Shown here: piece by piece, positions 40,494 to 49,439 of the stretch
How the letters are laid out: every line of letters begins with the position of its first letter
Numbering within the stretch: the first letter of the stretch is position 1
NCBI GenBank assembly: GCA_016185205.1
Contig: JACPOA010000059.1
Span: 1-64,000, forward strand
Direction: 5' to 3'
Origin: Hyphomicrobiales bacterium
GTDB lineage: Bacteria; Pseudomonadota; Alphaproteobacteria; Rhizobiales; Xanthobacteraceae
Length of the DNA: 64,000 nt
Position numbers and translations under genes: made by a program
Notes under the pieces: generated by a model
The model's input: only the letters and a program-made list of their open reading frames with translations
Told to the model about the DNA's origin: nothing
Databases searched by the model: none

Positions 40494-41645
40494 ATGAACC
40501 GTGGGCCGTGGATCGATCATTTCGGCGATAATTTTCTCTGGTCGAACGCGACCCTGATCCTGAAGGGCATGGCGCCCTATGGCGTGGTTTCGCTCGAGGA
40601 GATCGACCGCGTCTGCGAGAAGCTGCGGGTACGGCAAAACGAACCGCAGGCCTGGCGGGAAGAATGGCGCGCCATGGGCGAACTGGTCGAACGCCGCGCC
40701 GATGCGGCGCTCGCCCAGGGTCACAAGATCACCGCCGGCGATTACTATCTGCGCGCCGGCATCTATCACTACAACGCCGAGCGCTTCATCTCACCGGGCC
40801 CGGAAAAGCGGGCGCAGGGTGAGAAGGCCTATCATTGCTGGCACACCGGCATTCGTCTGCGCGAGCCGACGATCGAATTCGTCGAGGTGCCTTACGAGGA
40901 AACCACGCTGCCGGCGCTGTTCATGAAGGCGTCCGCTACGCGCCCGGCGCCGACGGTCGTGGTCGTCAACGGCATGGACAACGCCAAGGAGATGAGCATC
41001 TTCTTTGCCGGCCGCGAGTTCGCGCGCCGCGGCTTCAACACGCTGGCGCTCGACGGCCCCGGCATGGGCGAGACACGGCGCATCCGCGACATGCCGAGCC
41101 GCTACGACTACGAAGTGCCCGGCACGGCTGCCTTCGACTATCTCGCCAAGCGCCCGGATGTCGACGCCAGGCGCATCGCCATCTTCGGCTACAGCTTCGG
41201 CGGCTATTACTCCTCGCGCATCGCAGCCTTCGAAAAGCGCTATGCCGCTTGTGTCGCGTTGTCCGCGCTACATTGGGATCTGGCCGATTGGCAGGAAAAG
41301 ATCAGGCAGAAAAACGCCAGTTCCCCTACCACGGTGGCGCAATCGAATTTCCAGTTCCGCTGGGTGGTCGGCGCCGAAACGGCGGAAGACGGCATCGCCA
41401 TTGCCAAGAAATTCAGCCTGAAGGACGTGGCCAAGAACATCACCTGCCCGTTCCTCGTCACCCATGGCGGCAACGACCGGGTGGTGCCGGTCGAGAATGC
41501 CCAGAAGCTCTATGATGCGGTCGGATCGACCAACAAGACCATCAAGATCTTCAACACTGAGGAAGGCGGCGCCGAGCACGCCCATGTCGATAACCGCCAG
41601 GTCGGTATCGATTTCGCCGCCGACTGGCTGGAAGACCAAATGTAA
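40494..41645 (+). CDS. Alpha/beta hydrolase, FrsA / DHPON-hydrolase-like
   Basis: A 383-aa hydrolase. The N-terminal 110 residues form the cap region; then follow VVVVNGMDNAKEMSIFFAGREFARRGFNTLALDGPGMGETRR and the nucleophile elbow FGYSFGGYY near residue 235, the Asp/His end near 330 and 360 (THGGNDRVVPVENA, GAEHAHVDNR). The layout fits 2,6-dihydroxypseudooxynicotine hydrolase and the FrsA/DUF1100 group, which cleave C-C or ester bonds. It is translated 9 bp after the TctC gene, so a carboxylate-related substrate is possible. The actual substrate is unknown. Confidence 0.8.
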   Translation: MNRGPWIDHFGDNFLWSNATLILKGMAPYGVVSLEEIDRVCEKLRVRQNEPQAWREEWRAMGELVERRADAALAQGHKITAGDYYLRAGIYHYNAERFISPGPEKRAQGEKAYHCWHTGIRLREPTIEFVEVPYEETTLPALFMKASATRPAPTVVVVNGMDNAKEMSIFFAGREFARRGFNTLALDGPGMGETRRIRDMPSRYDYEVPGTAAFDYLAKRPDVDARRIAIFGYSFGGYYSSRIAAFEKRYAACVALSALHWDLADWQEKIRQKNASSPTTVAQSNFQFRWVVGAETAEDGIAIAKKFSLKDVAKNITCPFLVTHGGNDRVVPVENAQKLYDAVGSTNKTIKIFNTEEGGAEHAHVDNRQVGIDFAADWLEDQM

Positions 41646-41658
41646 TCAAAGGGTTGAA

Positions 41659-41735
41659 TGGTCGGGGCAGCAGGATTCGAACCTGCGACCTTCTGGTCCC
41701 AAACCAGACGCGCTACCAGACTGCGCTATGCCCCG
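41659..41735 (-). tRNA. tRNA-Pro(TGG)
   Basis: On the minus strand CGGGGCATAGCGCAG starts the acceptor and D-arm, CTGGTTTGGGACCAG is the anticodon arm (anticodon TGG), GCAGG-TTCGAAT-CCTGC the T-arm, and TGCCCCG the acceptor 3' strand, with discriminator A and an encoded CCA. All stems pair. Length 77 nt. Confidence 0.95.
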
Positions 41736-41801
41736 GGAATGTGTATTTCGGGTTGGTACACGCTTGCGCCAAAACCAGCAAGCAAGACCCGCAAGCGAGC
41801 T

Positions 41802-42266
41802 TCAGCGCCCTCTGAAGATCGGATGCGCCACCCGGTCGCCAGGCGCAATGCCGAGCTTGCGGGCGGTTCCGCCGATCACTTCCAGCACCGCGCGCACCGG
41901 CCCGCCGGACGGGACCATTTTCGTCGACAGTGGCTCGGTATTCTCGGCAATGCGCAGGATCCGCCCATCGCCGCGGATGAAGATCATGTCGAGCGGGATG
42001 TAGGTGTTCTGCATCCAGAAGGAGACTTCCTGGTCGCGGTGGAAGTCGAACAGCATCCCCCGGCCCTCGGGGAGTTCCTTGCGGTACATCAGGCCTTTCG
42101 CCCGATCGGTGTCGTTGTCGACGAGTTCGACCGCGAAGGCGTGCACGCCGGTCTTGCTGGCGATCTCAACCGTCTGCAGGCGAGTTTGAGAATTTGCCGG
42201 CCGCACCGGTCCGACGGCCGCGAGCAGTCCAATGAGTACGAGGGCGGTCCACTGTAAAACGCGCAT
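41802..42266 (-). CDS. DUF192 family secreted protein
   Basis: A 154-aa protein with a signal peptide (MRVLQWTALVLIGLLAAVGPVRPANSQ). The rest is the DUF192 fold, with the block DRAKGLMYRKELPEGRGMLFDFHRDQEVSFWMQNTYIPLDMIFI and the conserved VLEVxGGTARKLGIAPGDRV end. It is commonly found next to the double cold-shock gene in Bradyrhizobiaceae, as here. Function is unknown; a periplasmic beta-barrel-like binding role is proposed for the family. Confidence 0.87.
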   Translation of the reverse strand: MRVLQWTALVLIGLLAAVGPVRPANSQTRLQTVEIASKTGVHAFAVELVDNDTDRAKGLMYRKELPEGRGMLFDFHRDQEVSFWMQNTYIPLDMIFIRGDGRILRIAENTEPLSTKMVPSGGPVRAVLEVIGGTARKLGIAPGDRVAHPIFRGR

Positions 42267-42330
42267 GACTTCGCCTTTACGCGCACGCCAAGCCAGCGGC
42301 AATGGGAAAATCGGCGAAACCGGCCGCAGA

Positions 42331-42930
42331 TCAGTGCGAGGCCAAACCGATCGGACCGCCGTCCGGATGAACCTCGGCCGCCATCAGGCCCTTCGGCCCC
42401 GGCCCGAACCGCACCAGCACCGTCTGGCCCGGCCGCAGTTCGGCCAGCCCGTAGCGGCGCAGCGTTTCCATGTGCACGAAAATGTCCGGCGTGCCCTCGC
42501 CGCGGGTGAGGAATCCAAAGCCGCGCAAGCGGTTGAACCATTTCACCTGGGCGCGCTCGAGTCCGCTGGTCGGCGTGACCGTGACGTGGGTGCGCGGTGG
42601 CGGCATTTGCGCCGGGTGCACCGCAGTGGTCTCGTCCATCGACAGAACACGGAAGGCCTGCAAGCCCTTGGGGCGTTGCAACACCTCGCATACCACCCGC
42701 GCGCCCTCATAGGCGGTCTGGAAGCCGTCGCGGCGCAGGCAGGTCACATGCAGCAGCACGTCCGGCATACCGTTATCGGGGATGATGAAACCGAAACCCT
42801 TGGCGACGTCGAACCATTTGATGACGCCGGTCATCTCAATGAGGGTACCGGTCTCGTCGATGAGTTCTCTGACCGCTTCCGATCGGAGATTGGTCCCAGG
42901 CATTTTTGATTCAACCCCGTCTGACGCCAT
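42331..42930 (-). CDS. Double cold-shock domain protein
   Basis: A 199-aa protein with two complete CSD repeats: about 29-95 (TGVIKWFDVAKGFGFIIPDNGMPDVLLHVTCLRR) and 125-190 (RAQVKWFNRLRGFGFLTRGEGTPDIFVHMETLRR). Both keep KWF and KGFGFI/RGFGFL RNA-binding motifs and F-VH. The linker is Pro-rich. Two-domain forms are typical of Rhizobiales. It is expected to bind single-stranded nucleic acid and act as an RNA chaperone. Start 42930 or 42903 (MPGTN); neither has a clear ribosome binding site. Confidence 0.9.
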   Translation of the reverse strand: MASDGVESKMPGTNLRSEAVRELIDETGTLIEMTGVIKWFDVAKGFGFIIPDNGMPDVLLHVTCLRRDGFQTAYEGARVVCEVLQRPKGLQAFRVLSMDETTAVHPAQMPPPRTHVTVTPTSGLERAQVKWFNRLRGFGFLTRGEGTPDIFVHMETLRRYGLAELRPGQTVLVRFGPGPKGLMAAEVHPDGGPIGLASH

Positions 42931-43071
42931 GACGATACGCGCCGTCGCATTTCGGGCGCCTCTTCAAGGACGCTTCAACGAATCTGTGAAATCAAGATAA
43001 CACCGGCCTTTGAACCGCAAAGTGCAAAATGTGCTTGCACACAGGCTGTGCACAGCGGAAAGCCTTGCGAA

Positions 43072-43833
43072 TCAGAGGTCAATGAAGGGTGCCAGCGAGT
43101 CGCCGATGTCGTTACGCACCACCAGATCGGCCAGTTCGTCGAACTCGGTCGGCTCGCGATTGATGATGACGAGAGCGGCGCCGTTGCGTTTCGCCATCAA
43201 CGGAAATCCCGCCGCCGGCCACACTACCAGCGAGGAGCCGACGGCGAGAAACAGATCGCAGCTCTTCGACAACTGCTCGGCGCGCTGCATGGCATCGGCC
43301 GGCATCGACTGTCCGAACGAGACGGTCGCGGTCTTGATGAAGCCGCCGCAGCGGCAATCCGGAACATGCTGGCCGTTGGCGTCGAATTGCTCCTTCACCC
43401 AGGGCAGTTCGTAGCGTTGTGCGCATTCCAGACAGGTGGCGTAGGTCGTATTGCCGTGCAATTCGACGACATCGTCTGGCGGGATGCCGGAGTCCTGATG
43501 CAGATTGTCGATATTCTGCGTGACCAGGGCCGGAACCTTGCCGGCGCGGTAAAGCGAGGCGAGCGCGCGATGACCGCGGCCCGGTTTCGCCTTAGCAAAA
43601 CTCTCCTGCATGACGAAACGCCGCCGCCAGGCCTCGTTGCGCATCTCGCGGCTGGTCATGAAGGCGTCGAACGGGATCGGCTGGTTCTTGCTCCACAGGC
43701 CGCCGGGCGAGCGGAAATCGGGAATGCCGCATTCCGTGGAAATCCCGGCGCCGGTGAAGGGCACGATGGCGCGCGCGCCTTCGATCAGGTCGCGCAGGCT
43801 GGCAATCGCGGATTCAAGATCGGGAGCGATCAT
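43072..43833 (-). CDS. Sirtuin NAD-dependent deacylase (Sir2/CobB)
   Basis: A 253-aa protein from ATG 43833 (an upstream TTG start adds six residues but overlaps a TATATA -10-like element). It has PFTGAGISTECGIPDFRSPGGLW (NAD site), TQNIDNLHQDSG, the catalytic His in ELHGNTTYATCLEC, and two zinc-binding Cys pairs (CLEC, CRCGG), with the final LVVxPAAGFP and NREPTEFDELADLVVRNDIGDSL. It removes acetyl or succinyl groups from lysines, using NAD. It is divergent from gloA. Confidence 0.9.
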   Translation of the reverse strand: MIAPDLESAIASLRDLIEGARAIVPFTGAGISTECGIPDFRSPGGLWSKNQPIPFDAFMTSREMRNEAWRRRFVMQESFAKAKPGRGHRALASLYRAGKVPALVTQNIDNLHQDSGIPPDDVVELHGNTTYATCLECAQRYELPWVKEQFDANGQHVPDCRCGGFIKTATVSFGQSMPADAMQRAEQLSKSCDLFLAVGSSLVVWPAAGFPLMAKRNGAALVIINREPTEFDELADLVVRNDIGDSLAPFIDL

Positions 43834-43888
43834 TGCTATATAATGGCTCAAGTCCGGGCGGCCGCCCGTCGTTCATGAGGTTTCCCCC

Positions 43889-44344
43889 ATGAGATATCTG
43901 CACACCATGCTGCGCGTGCGCAATCTGGATGCCGCGCTCGATTTCTATTGCAACAAGCTCGGCCTCAAGGAAAGCCGCCGCCGGGTGGACGAGAAGAACC
44001 GCTACACGCTGGTGTTCCTGATCGCGCCCGGCGACGCGGCGCTGGTCGAGACTAGCAAGAAATCCGGCCGGCCCGGGCTGGAAGTGGAACTGACCTATAA
44101 TTGGGACAGCGAGGACTACGGCGAGGCGCGCTATTTCGGCCACCTCGCCTATGAGGTCGACGACATCTACGCCACCTGCGCGGCGCTGATGAAGGCAGGC
44201 GTCACCATCAACCGTCCGCCGCGCGACGGCGTCATGGCCTTCGTGCGCTCGCCCGATCGGCATTCGATCGAACTGCTGCAAAAGGGCAGCGCGCTATCGC
44301 CGCAGGAACCATGGAAATCGATGCCCAATACGGGAAAATGGTAG
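43889..44344 (+). CDS. gloA: Lactoylglutathione lyase (glyoxalase I)
   Basis: A 151-aa protein with two beta-alpha-beta-beta-beta units. Metal ligands are visible: His5 ([10 protein letters not shown]), Glu in VELTYNWDS, His in [11 protein letters not shown] and Glu in SIELLQKG. It converts the hemithioacetal of methylglyoxal and glutathione to lactoylglutathione. It is divergent from the sirtuin gene with a 55-bp gap and has GTTTCCCCC before the ATG at 43889. It is well conserved and carries a full complement of residues, so it is probably active with Ni or Zn. Confidence 0.92.
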   Translation: MRYLHTMLRVRNLDAALDFYCNKLGLKESRRRVDEKNRYTLVFLIAPGDAALVETSKKSGRPGLEVELTYNWDSEDYGEARYFGHLAYEVDDIYATCAALMKAGVTINRPPRDGVMAFVRSPDRHSIELLQKGSALSPQEPWKSMPNTGKW

Positions 44345-44403
44345 CGAGGTCCTCCCGTTCGCTTGCTGCTGGCAGGGAAGCACTTTATACGTCGCCAAAT
44401 TCT

Positions 44404-44479
44404 GCGCCCTTCGTCTAGAGGCCTAGGACACCGCCCTTTCACGGCGGTAACAGGGGTTCGAATCCCCTAGGGCGCGCCA
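44404..44479 (+). tRNA. tRNA-Glu(TTC)
   Basis: GCGCCCTTCGTCTAGAGGCCTAGG, then the anticodon arm CCGCC-CTTTCAC-GGCGG (anticodon TTC), T-arm GGGG-TTCGAAT-CCCC, acceptor GGGCGC and encoded CCA. 76 nt, all stems pair. Confidence 0.95.
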
Positions 44480-44644
44480 TTGCTTGTCGGTCACGCCAAT
44501 GTGACGCGCGGGAACGCTCATGGCAGCTATGCGAATAGTTGCTGCGCTGCACCCATAATTTAACGTAGAAATTATAGGCCGGGCAGATCGTTGTAGGTAT
44601 ATTGGCGTTGTCCTGCAACAAGCTCTTCACAGGAGCGTCAGGCC

Positions 44645-44788
44645 ATGATGAAAACCAAAAATGTGGTGGCGGCGTTGCGGCGCGATGTGACGTTCGTCGG
44701 CAATGCCGTGGTCGCGGTCGTCTTCATCTGCTTTGCCAGCCTCGCACTGGCGGCGGCGCTGCTCGACCTGCTGTCGATCCGGCATTAG
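44645..44788 (+). CDS. 47-aa single-TM membrane protein
   Basis: A short gene, MMKTKNVVAALRRDVTFVGNAVVAVVFICFASLALAAALLDLLSIRH, with AGGAGCG 7 bp before the ATG (44631). The middle is one long hydrophobic helix (about 18-42) after a positively charged N-terminus, so an inward N-terminus is expected. The composition and the ribosome binding site argue for a real small gene. No family is known. Confidence 0.6.
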   Translation: MMKTKNVVAALRRDVTFVGNAVVAVVFICFASLALAAALLDLLSIRH

Positions 44789-44807
44789 GCATTCACGCGT
44801 CGTTTTT

Positions 44808-44866
44808 GGCGCGTGATCTGTTCCGAAAACCGGTTCCCACTTTTCGGGATCACGCGCTTGGCGGAT
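44808..44866. repeat. Rhizobial palindromic repeat (REP-like)
   Basis: GCGTGATCTGTTCCGAAAACCGGTTCCC-ACTTTTCGGGATCACGC: outer ends complementary, same family as the one at 38866-38978. It lies in the gap after the small membrane protein and slightly overlaps the end of the EpmB gene. Confidence 0.6.
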
Positions 44867-45908
44867 AAGCGTGCCGCTGCCCATTGTAGTCCTCGATCAC
44901 GACACGCTCGCTGCCGTTGCTACCCGTGCGCGCGAGATAATTCGGCCCGATCGGTGATTTGCCGTGGCCGCCCGGAATATCGAGCACGTAAGTCGGCTGG
45001 CATAGGCCCGACAGGCGCCCGCGAAGGCGGCGCACCAAATCTTGTCCGCGCGCAATGTCGGTGCGCAGATGCGCGGTGCCTGGCGCCAGATCCGCGTGGT
45101 GCAAATAATACGGCTTGATCCGGCATTCGACCAAGGCTCGCATCAGCGCGGCGAGCACTTCCTCGCTGTCGTTGACACCGGCCAGCAGCACCGTTTGCGC
45201 CAGCAGCGGAATGCCGGCATTGGCCATCCGTGCACAGGCCGCGCGCGCTTGCGGCGTCAACTCGCGCGCATGATTGACGTGCACGGCCACGTAAGTCGGC
45301 TTGCCCTTGAGCTTGATGGCGCGCACCAAATCGGGCGCGATGCGCGCCGGATCGGCGATCGGCACGCGGGTATGGATGCGCACGACCTTGACGTGCTCAA
45401 TTGCGCCAAGCTCCTGCATGACCGCGCGCAAGCGGCGCGCGGAGAGCACCAGCGGATCGCCGCCGGTGAGGATCACTTCCCAGACTTGCGAATGAGTCCG
45501 GATGTAATCGAGCGCGGCGTCGAGCGCTTGCGCCGACAGCGCGTTCGGTTTGTCGGGACCGACCATTTCGCGCCGGAAGCAGAACCGGCAATAAACCGCG
45601 CAGACATGCGTGAGCTTGAGCAGCACACGGTCGGGATAGCGATGCACGATGCCCTCGACCGGCGAATGCGCGTCGTCGCCGATCGGATCGTTCAGTTCTT
45701 GCGGCTGGTGCTCGAGCTCGGCCGCGTCCGGCACGAACTGGCGCGCGATCGGATCTTTGGTGTCGCTCGCATCGATCAATGCGGCGAGCGTTGGCGGCAA
45801 TGCCACCGCGTAGCGCGCGGCGACTTGCTCCACTGCGTCGCGCTCGGTCGGCGCGATCAGGCTTTGATCGCAGAGTTGCGTGGCGTTGCGAAGTGTCTGT
45901 CTCGTCAT
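44850..45908 (-). CDS. epmB: Lysine 2,3-aminomutase family, EF-P beta-lysylation (EpmB)
   Basis: A 352-aa radical SAM enzyme. The cluster motif is C103-AVY-C107-RF-C110 (HVCAVYCRFCFRR), followed by VILTGGDPLVLS and the PLP-Lys region near the C-terminus (PTYVLDIPGGHGK). EpmB converts alpha-lysine to (R)-beta-lysine, which EpmA attaches to EF-P. The gene overlaps the stop/start of epmA by 4 bp (ATGA-type), and efp lies divergently beyond epmA, so the assignment is supported by context as well. Confidence 0.92.
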   Translation of the reverse strand: MTRQTLRNATQLCDQSLIAPTERDAVEQVAARYAVALPPTLAALIDASDTKDPIARQFVPDAAELEHQPQELNDPIGDDAHSPVEGIVHRYPDRVLLKLTHVCAVYCRFCFRREMVGPDKPNALSAQALDAALDYIRTHSQVWEVILTGGDPLVLSARRLRAVMQELGAIEHVKVVRIHTRVPIADPARIAPDLVRAIKLKGKPTYVAVHVNHARELTPQARAACARMANAGIPLLAQTVLLAGVNDSEEVLAALMRALVECRIKPYYLHHADLAPGTAHLRTDIARGQDLVRRLRGRLSGLCQPTYVLDIPGGHGKSPIGPNYLARTGSNGSERVVIEDYNGQRHAYPPSA

Positions 45909-46960
45909 TGTCGCTGCTCCAAATCCACCACCGGCGCCCAGATCACCTGCTCGATGCGGCTCGCTCCGGTCGCCAGCATCGCCAGCCGGTCGAAGCCGAG
46001 TGCGATGCCGCTCGATCGCGGCATCTGTTCGAGCGCCGCCAGGAAATCCTCGTCCACCGGATAGCTCTCGCCGTGGATGCGCTGCTTCTCCGCCATCGCG
46101 GCGGCAAAGCGCGCGCGCTGCTCGGTGACATCGGTGAGTTCGCCAAATGCATTGGCGAGTTCCACCCCGCAGGCATAGAGCTCGAAGCGTTCGGCCACCT
46201 TGTCGCTGCCGGGTTTCGCCCGCGCCAGCGCCGCCAGCGGCAGCGGGTACTCATATAAGAGAGTCGCCCGGCCAATGCCGAGCCGCGGCTCGACCCGCTC
46301 GGCCAGAATACGGCTGAAGATGTCACCCCAGGTGTCGTCGGCCGCGATGGCGACGCCGGCCTTGCCCGCCGCACCCGCGAGCGCCGCGCGATCGCCCTGC
46401 CCGTTGCTGACCGTCGCCAGCAGATCGATTTCGGCGTGGCGCGCGAAGGCTTCCGCCACGGTGAGCCGCTCGGGCGCGGCCAATGGGTCGATGGTCCTGC
46501 CGCGAAAGCTGAACTCCTTCGCACCCACGGCGCGCGCGGCCTCGGCGATGAGCGCCGCGCAGTCGTCCATCAGGGCCTCGTAGGGCTCGTCGGCGCGATA
46601 CCATTCCAGCATGGTGAACTCGGGATGATGCAGCGCTCCCCTTTCCCGGTTGCGGAACACGCGGGCGAAATCGAAAATGCGCCTCTCGCCGGCGGCCAAC
46701 AGTTTCTTGCAGGCGAATTCCGGCGAGGTGCGCAGGTAGAGGGGGTGGCGCTCCCCGCCGGGGCCGATCAGGTCGCTGGCGAAGGCATGCAGATGGGTCT
46801 CGTTACCGGGCGAGACCTGTAGGGCCGCGGTTTCCACCTCGATGAAATCGCGGGCCGCGAACCAGGCCCTGATAGCCGCCGCGATGCGGCCCCGCTTGAT
46901 GAGATGCGGCCGGCGGGCGGCATGGATGCCGGGCAGCCAGAACGGCGGGCTTTTTGGCAC
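45905..46960 (-). CDS. epmA: EF-P-(R)-beta-lysine ligase (EpmA/PoxA/GenX)
   Basis: A 351-aa class II lysyl-tRNA-synthetase-like enzyme without the N-terminal anticodon-binding domain. Motif 2 ([28 protein letters not shown]) and motif 3 ([18 protein letters not shown]) are complete, and [11 protein letters not shown] is the usual amino-acid site. It attaches beta-lysine to the conserved lysine of EF-P rather than charging tRNA. It is in one operon with epmB and divergent from efp with a 99-bp gap. Confidence 0.92.
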   Translation of the reverse strand: MPKSPPFWLPGIHAARRPHLIKRGRIAAAIRAWFAARDFIEVETAALQVSPGNETHLHAFASDLIGPGGERHPLYLRTSPEFACKKLLAAGERRIFDFARVFRNRERGALHHPEFTMLEWYRADEPYEALMDDCAALIAEAARAVGAKEFSFRGRTIDPLAAPERLTVAEAFARHAEIDLLATVSNGQGDRAALAGAAGKAGVAIAADDTWGDIFSRILAERVEPRLGIGRATLLYEYPLPLAALARAKPGSDKVAERFELYACGVELANAFGELTDVTEQRARFAAAMAEKQRIHGESYPVDEDFLAALEQMPRSSGIALGFDRLAMLATGASRIEQVIWAPVVDLEQRQ

Positions 46961-47059
46961 GTTTACCTCGACCGCGGGACCGGCGGGAAGGACTGGCGTC
47001 GCGCGAGAAGATCGCTATGGTGCGGCGCGAAACCCGCCCCCCACTCAAGGATTGTTATC

Positions 47060-47626
47060 GTGAAGGTCATCGCTAGCCAGCTCCGCAAAGGAAATATCGT
47101 CGATCTCGACGGTAAGCTCTATGTCGTCCTCAACGCGGAAAATTTCCATCCCGGCAAGGGCACCCCCACCACCCAGGTCGATATGCGCCGGATTTCCGAC
47201 GGCGTGAAGACCCAGATGCGCTACAAAACCACCGACGGCGTCGAGCGCGCCCATGTCGAGGACATGGAGTTCTCCTACCTCTACCAGGACGGCGACGGCT
47301 TCCATTTCATGAACGACGCGACCTACGACCAGGTCACCCTGCAGGCCGACATCATCGGCGATCAGGCGGTCTACCTGCAGGAAGGCATGAAGGTTCAGCT
47401 CGCGATCCACGAGGGCGCCGCGGTGTCCATCACCTTGCCGCAGAAGGTGACGCTCGAGATCAAGGAAACCGAGCCGGCCATGAAGGGGCAGACCGCCTCG
47501 GGTTCGTTCAAGCCGGCGATCCTGTCGAACGGCGTGCGCATCATGGTGCCCACCCATATCGTCGCCGGCACCCGCGTGGTGGTGATGACCGCCGATAACT
47601 CCTATGTCGAGCGGGCGAAGGATTGA
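47060..47626 (+). CDS. efp: Elongation factor P
   Basis: A 188-aa protein starting with GTG 47060, read as [48 protein letters not shown]. The modified residue is K33 in HPGKGTPT (K34 in E. coli numbering). Domains I-III are complete, ending [15 protein letters not shown] rescues ribosomes stalled at proline runs. The modifying enzymes epmA and epmB lie directly next to it on the other strand, a compact arrangement of the full pathway. Confidence 0.95.
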   Translation: MKVIASQLRKGNIVDLDGKLYVVLNAENFHPGKGTPTTQVDMRRISDGVKTQMRYKTTDGVERAHVEDMEFSYLYQDGDGFHFMNDATYDQVTLQADIIGDQAVYLQEGMKVQLAIHEGAAVSITLPQKVTLEIKETEPAMKGQTASGSFKPAILSNGVRIMVPTHIVAGTRVVVMTADNSYVERAKD

Positions 47627-48268
47627 GGCGCTTTGCTGTCGTCCCTGCCTTCGCGGGGACGATACCGAGTGCATCGTTGCGCGCCCGCTCTTCCGATTCA
47701 GTTTTCAAACAGCCCGCCTTCGCTGCACTTCGGCGCGGCAAGCCGCGCAGACGTGCGCCATCGCCCGTATTCTTTGCGGCGCCGGGTACGCCGTAACCCT
47801 TCTTCGTCCCCCTCAACGATGAGGGGATGGCGCGCCGAGTTCGGCGCAGCCTTAACAATGCACGCACCGTTACCGGTGACGTGCGGGCGCCTCTCGGCGC
47901 GCCACCCGAGCAATTGGGCCCGGGCTTATTTGCGGACGTTCTCCTTACGACGCCGGGCCGCGCTTTCGGGCGAGCGTAGGTATGCCCCACCCGTCAGCGA
48001 GCTCCTCGCGGCGGGTCATAATGCCCGCGGGCGGAGGCCGGCGCCGCCCGGGGGTTAGGGGGTACGTTCGTCCCCTGCCCGCAGGCGCCGCATCCGGCCC
48101 CACTTCAAGACGCCTCATGAAGCGCCCCTCGAAGGACCGGACGCGATCAATATAAGGGCGCCGGAAAGGGCGAGGATAAGTTTTTTTTCAAAGGCGATTT
48201 TGTAAGCGGCGCGCGCACTTAGCTGTCGGATCAGTTTCGTTACGTTTTTTTGCGCGCGGCGTCAGCCG
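47627..48268. other. Repeat-rich intergenic region, no gene supported
   Basis: About 640 bases, very GC-rich. Open frames in all directions read as Arg/Pro/Ser-rich nonsense of the kind common in rhizobial intergenic repeat elements (for example around 47830-47990). A hairpin-like CCCGCGGGCGGAGGCCGGCGCCGCCCGGGGG lies near 48019-48050. The efp terminator is not evident. Confidence 0.45.
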
Positions 48269-49333
48269 CTACACCCGCACGCTGGCGCGCAGTTCCTTGG
48301 GAAACAGATCGTCCGGCGCCAGCCTGGTCGCGGTGACGCCCTGCTCGTGCGCGAAGCGGCAGAAGGCCTCGAGCGTCTTGCGATTGGCCTCCAGTCCGTA
48401 GGGAAACGCGTCGCCGCCGAAATTCTTGCCGAACTCCTCAGCGATCGCCGCCGCCCACGGCACCGGAATGCGCGAGGCCGTCAGATCCTGCATGCGCTCG
48501 ACACAGCGCTCCTTCGCCTCATCGAAGGCCTTGAACAGGTTCACCGCCACCCACGGGAAGCGCTCGAACACGGCGCGGCGGATAGCGATGACATGCATGA
48601 TCGGATAGATGCCGGTGGCCGCATGATAGGCCATCTCGTCCTTGCGGAAGTCCGGATACAGCCGCGCAATCTTCCCGCCACCGCGCTCGAAGGCGTCGGG
48701 CACGCGCGCCGAAATCGCGGCGTCGATCTCGCCCGACAGCAACATCGCGCTGATGTTGGTGTCGCGGCGTTGGCTGTATTGAATGCCGGCCGGCAGCTTG
48801 AACTCGACCTTCTCCTCGCGGCCGGCCTGGTTCATGCCGGCCTGCACCCATTTGATCTTGCGCAGATCGACGCCGGCGGTCTCGCTGAGAAATCCGCGCG
48901 CATAGATGCCGGCAGTCTGCGCCCATTCCGGAATGCCGACGGTCTTGCCCTCCAGGTCTTTCGGCGCCGCGATGCCGCGGTCGCCGCGCACATAGAAGGC
49001 GGAATGGCGGAACACGCGCGAGGGAAATACCGGAATGCCGACGAATGGCGAGTTGCCTTGCGAGGCATAGCCGATGAACTTGCCGAACGACATTTCGGAG
49101 ACGTCCCACTCGCGATTCTTGATGAAGCGAAAGAACACCTCCTCGACCGGCAGCGTGAAGGCGGTGAGCACGATGCCGTCCACCCGCACCGCGCCGCTGT
49201 GCAGATCGCGCACATGGTCGTAGTCGGTGGTGGCGAGCGTCAGATGCAGCCTTGTCGTGCCGCCGCTTTCGATGATCTGCGGCTCGCGATCGGCGCCGGT
49301 GGCTGCCATCGTACCCGCTGCATTAACCGTCAT
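48269..49333 (-). CDS. Binding-protein-like, 4,5-dihydroxyphthalate decarboxylase-related
   Basis: A 354-aa protein of the periplasmic-binding-protein-like II fold without a signal peptide. It has LHLTLATTDYDHVRDLHSGAVRVDGIVLTA, the ligand-loop FGKFIGYASQG, VFRHSAFYVRGDRGIAAPKDLEGKTVGIPEWAQTAG and LYPDFRKDEMAYHAATGIYPIMHVIAIRR. The family includes annotated 4,5-dihydroxyphthalate decarboxylases and solute-binding proteins. The gene at 61101-62087 is a paralogue, with the same features. It could be a cytoplasmic enzyme or an atypical lipoprotein-free binding protein; sequence alone does not decide. Confidence 0.75.
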   Translation of the reverse strand: MTVNAAGTMAATGADREPQIIESGGTTRLHLTLATTDYDHVRDLHSGAVRVDGIVLTAFTLPVEEVFFRFIKNREWDVSEMSFGKFIGYASQGNSPFVGIPVFPSRVFRHSAFYVRGDRGIAAPKDLEGKTVGIPEWAQTAGIYARGFLSETAGVDLRKIKWVQAGMNQAGREEKVEFKLPAGIQYSQRRDTNISAMLLSGEIDAAISARVPDAFERGGGKIARLYPDFRKDEMAYHAATGIYPIMHVIAIRRAVFERFPWVAVNLFKAFDEAKERCVERMQDLTASRIPVPWAAAIAEEFGKNFGGDAFPYGLEANRKTLEAFCRFAHEQGVTATRLAPDDLFPKELRASVRV

Positions 49334-49439
49334 GTCGCACGTCGCTCCAATGAATAAACGTTCACACTACACCCGAACGCCGCCCTTGTATGCCGCACCG
49401 TGACTCCTTTAACTTGCCGGCGGAATCGGGAGACCCGAA

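Noticed and set aside
47541-47990. A 149-codon gene beyond efp
   Set aside because: The product is the usual Arg/Pro/Gly-rich reading of rhizobial intergenic repeats and overlaps efp antisense.
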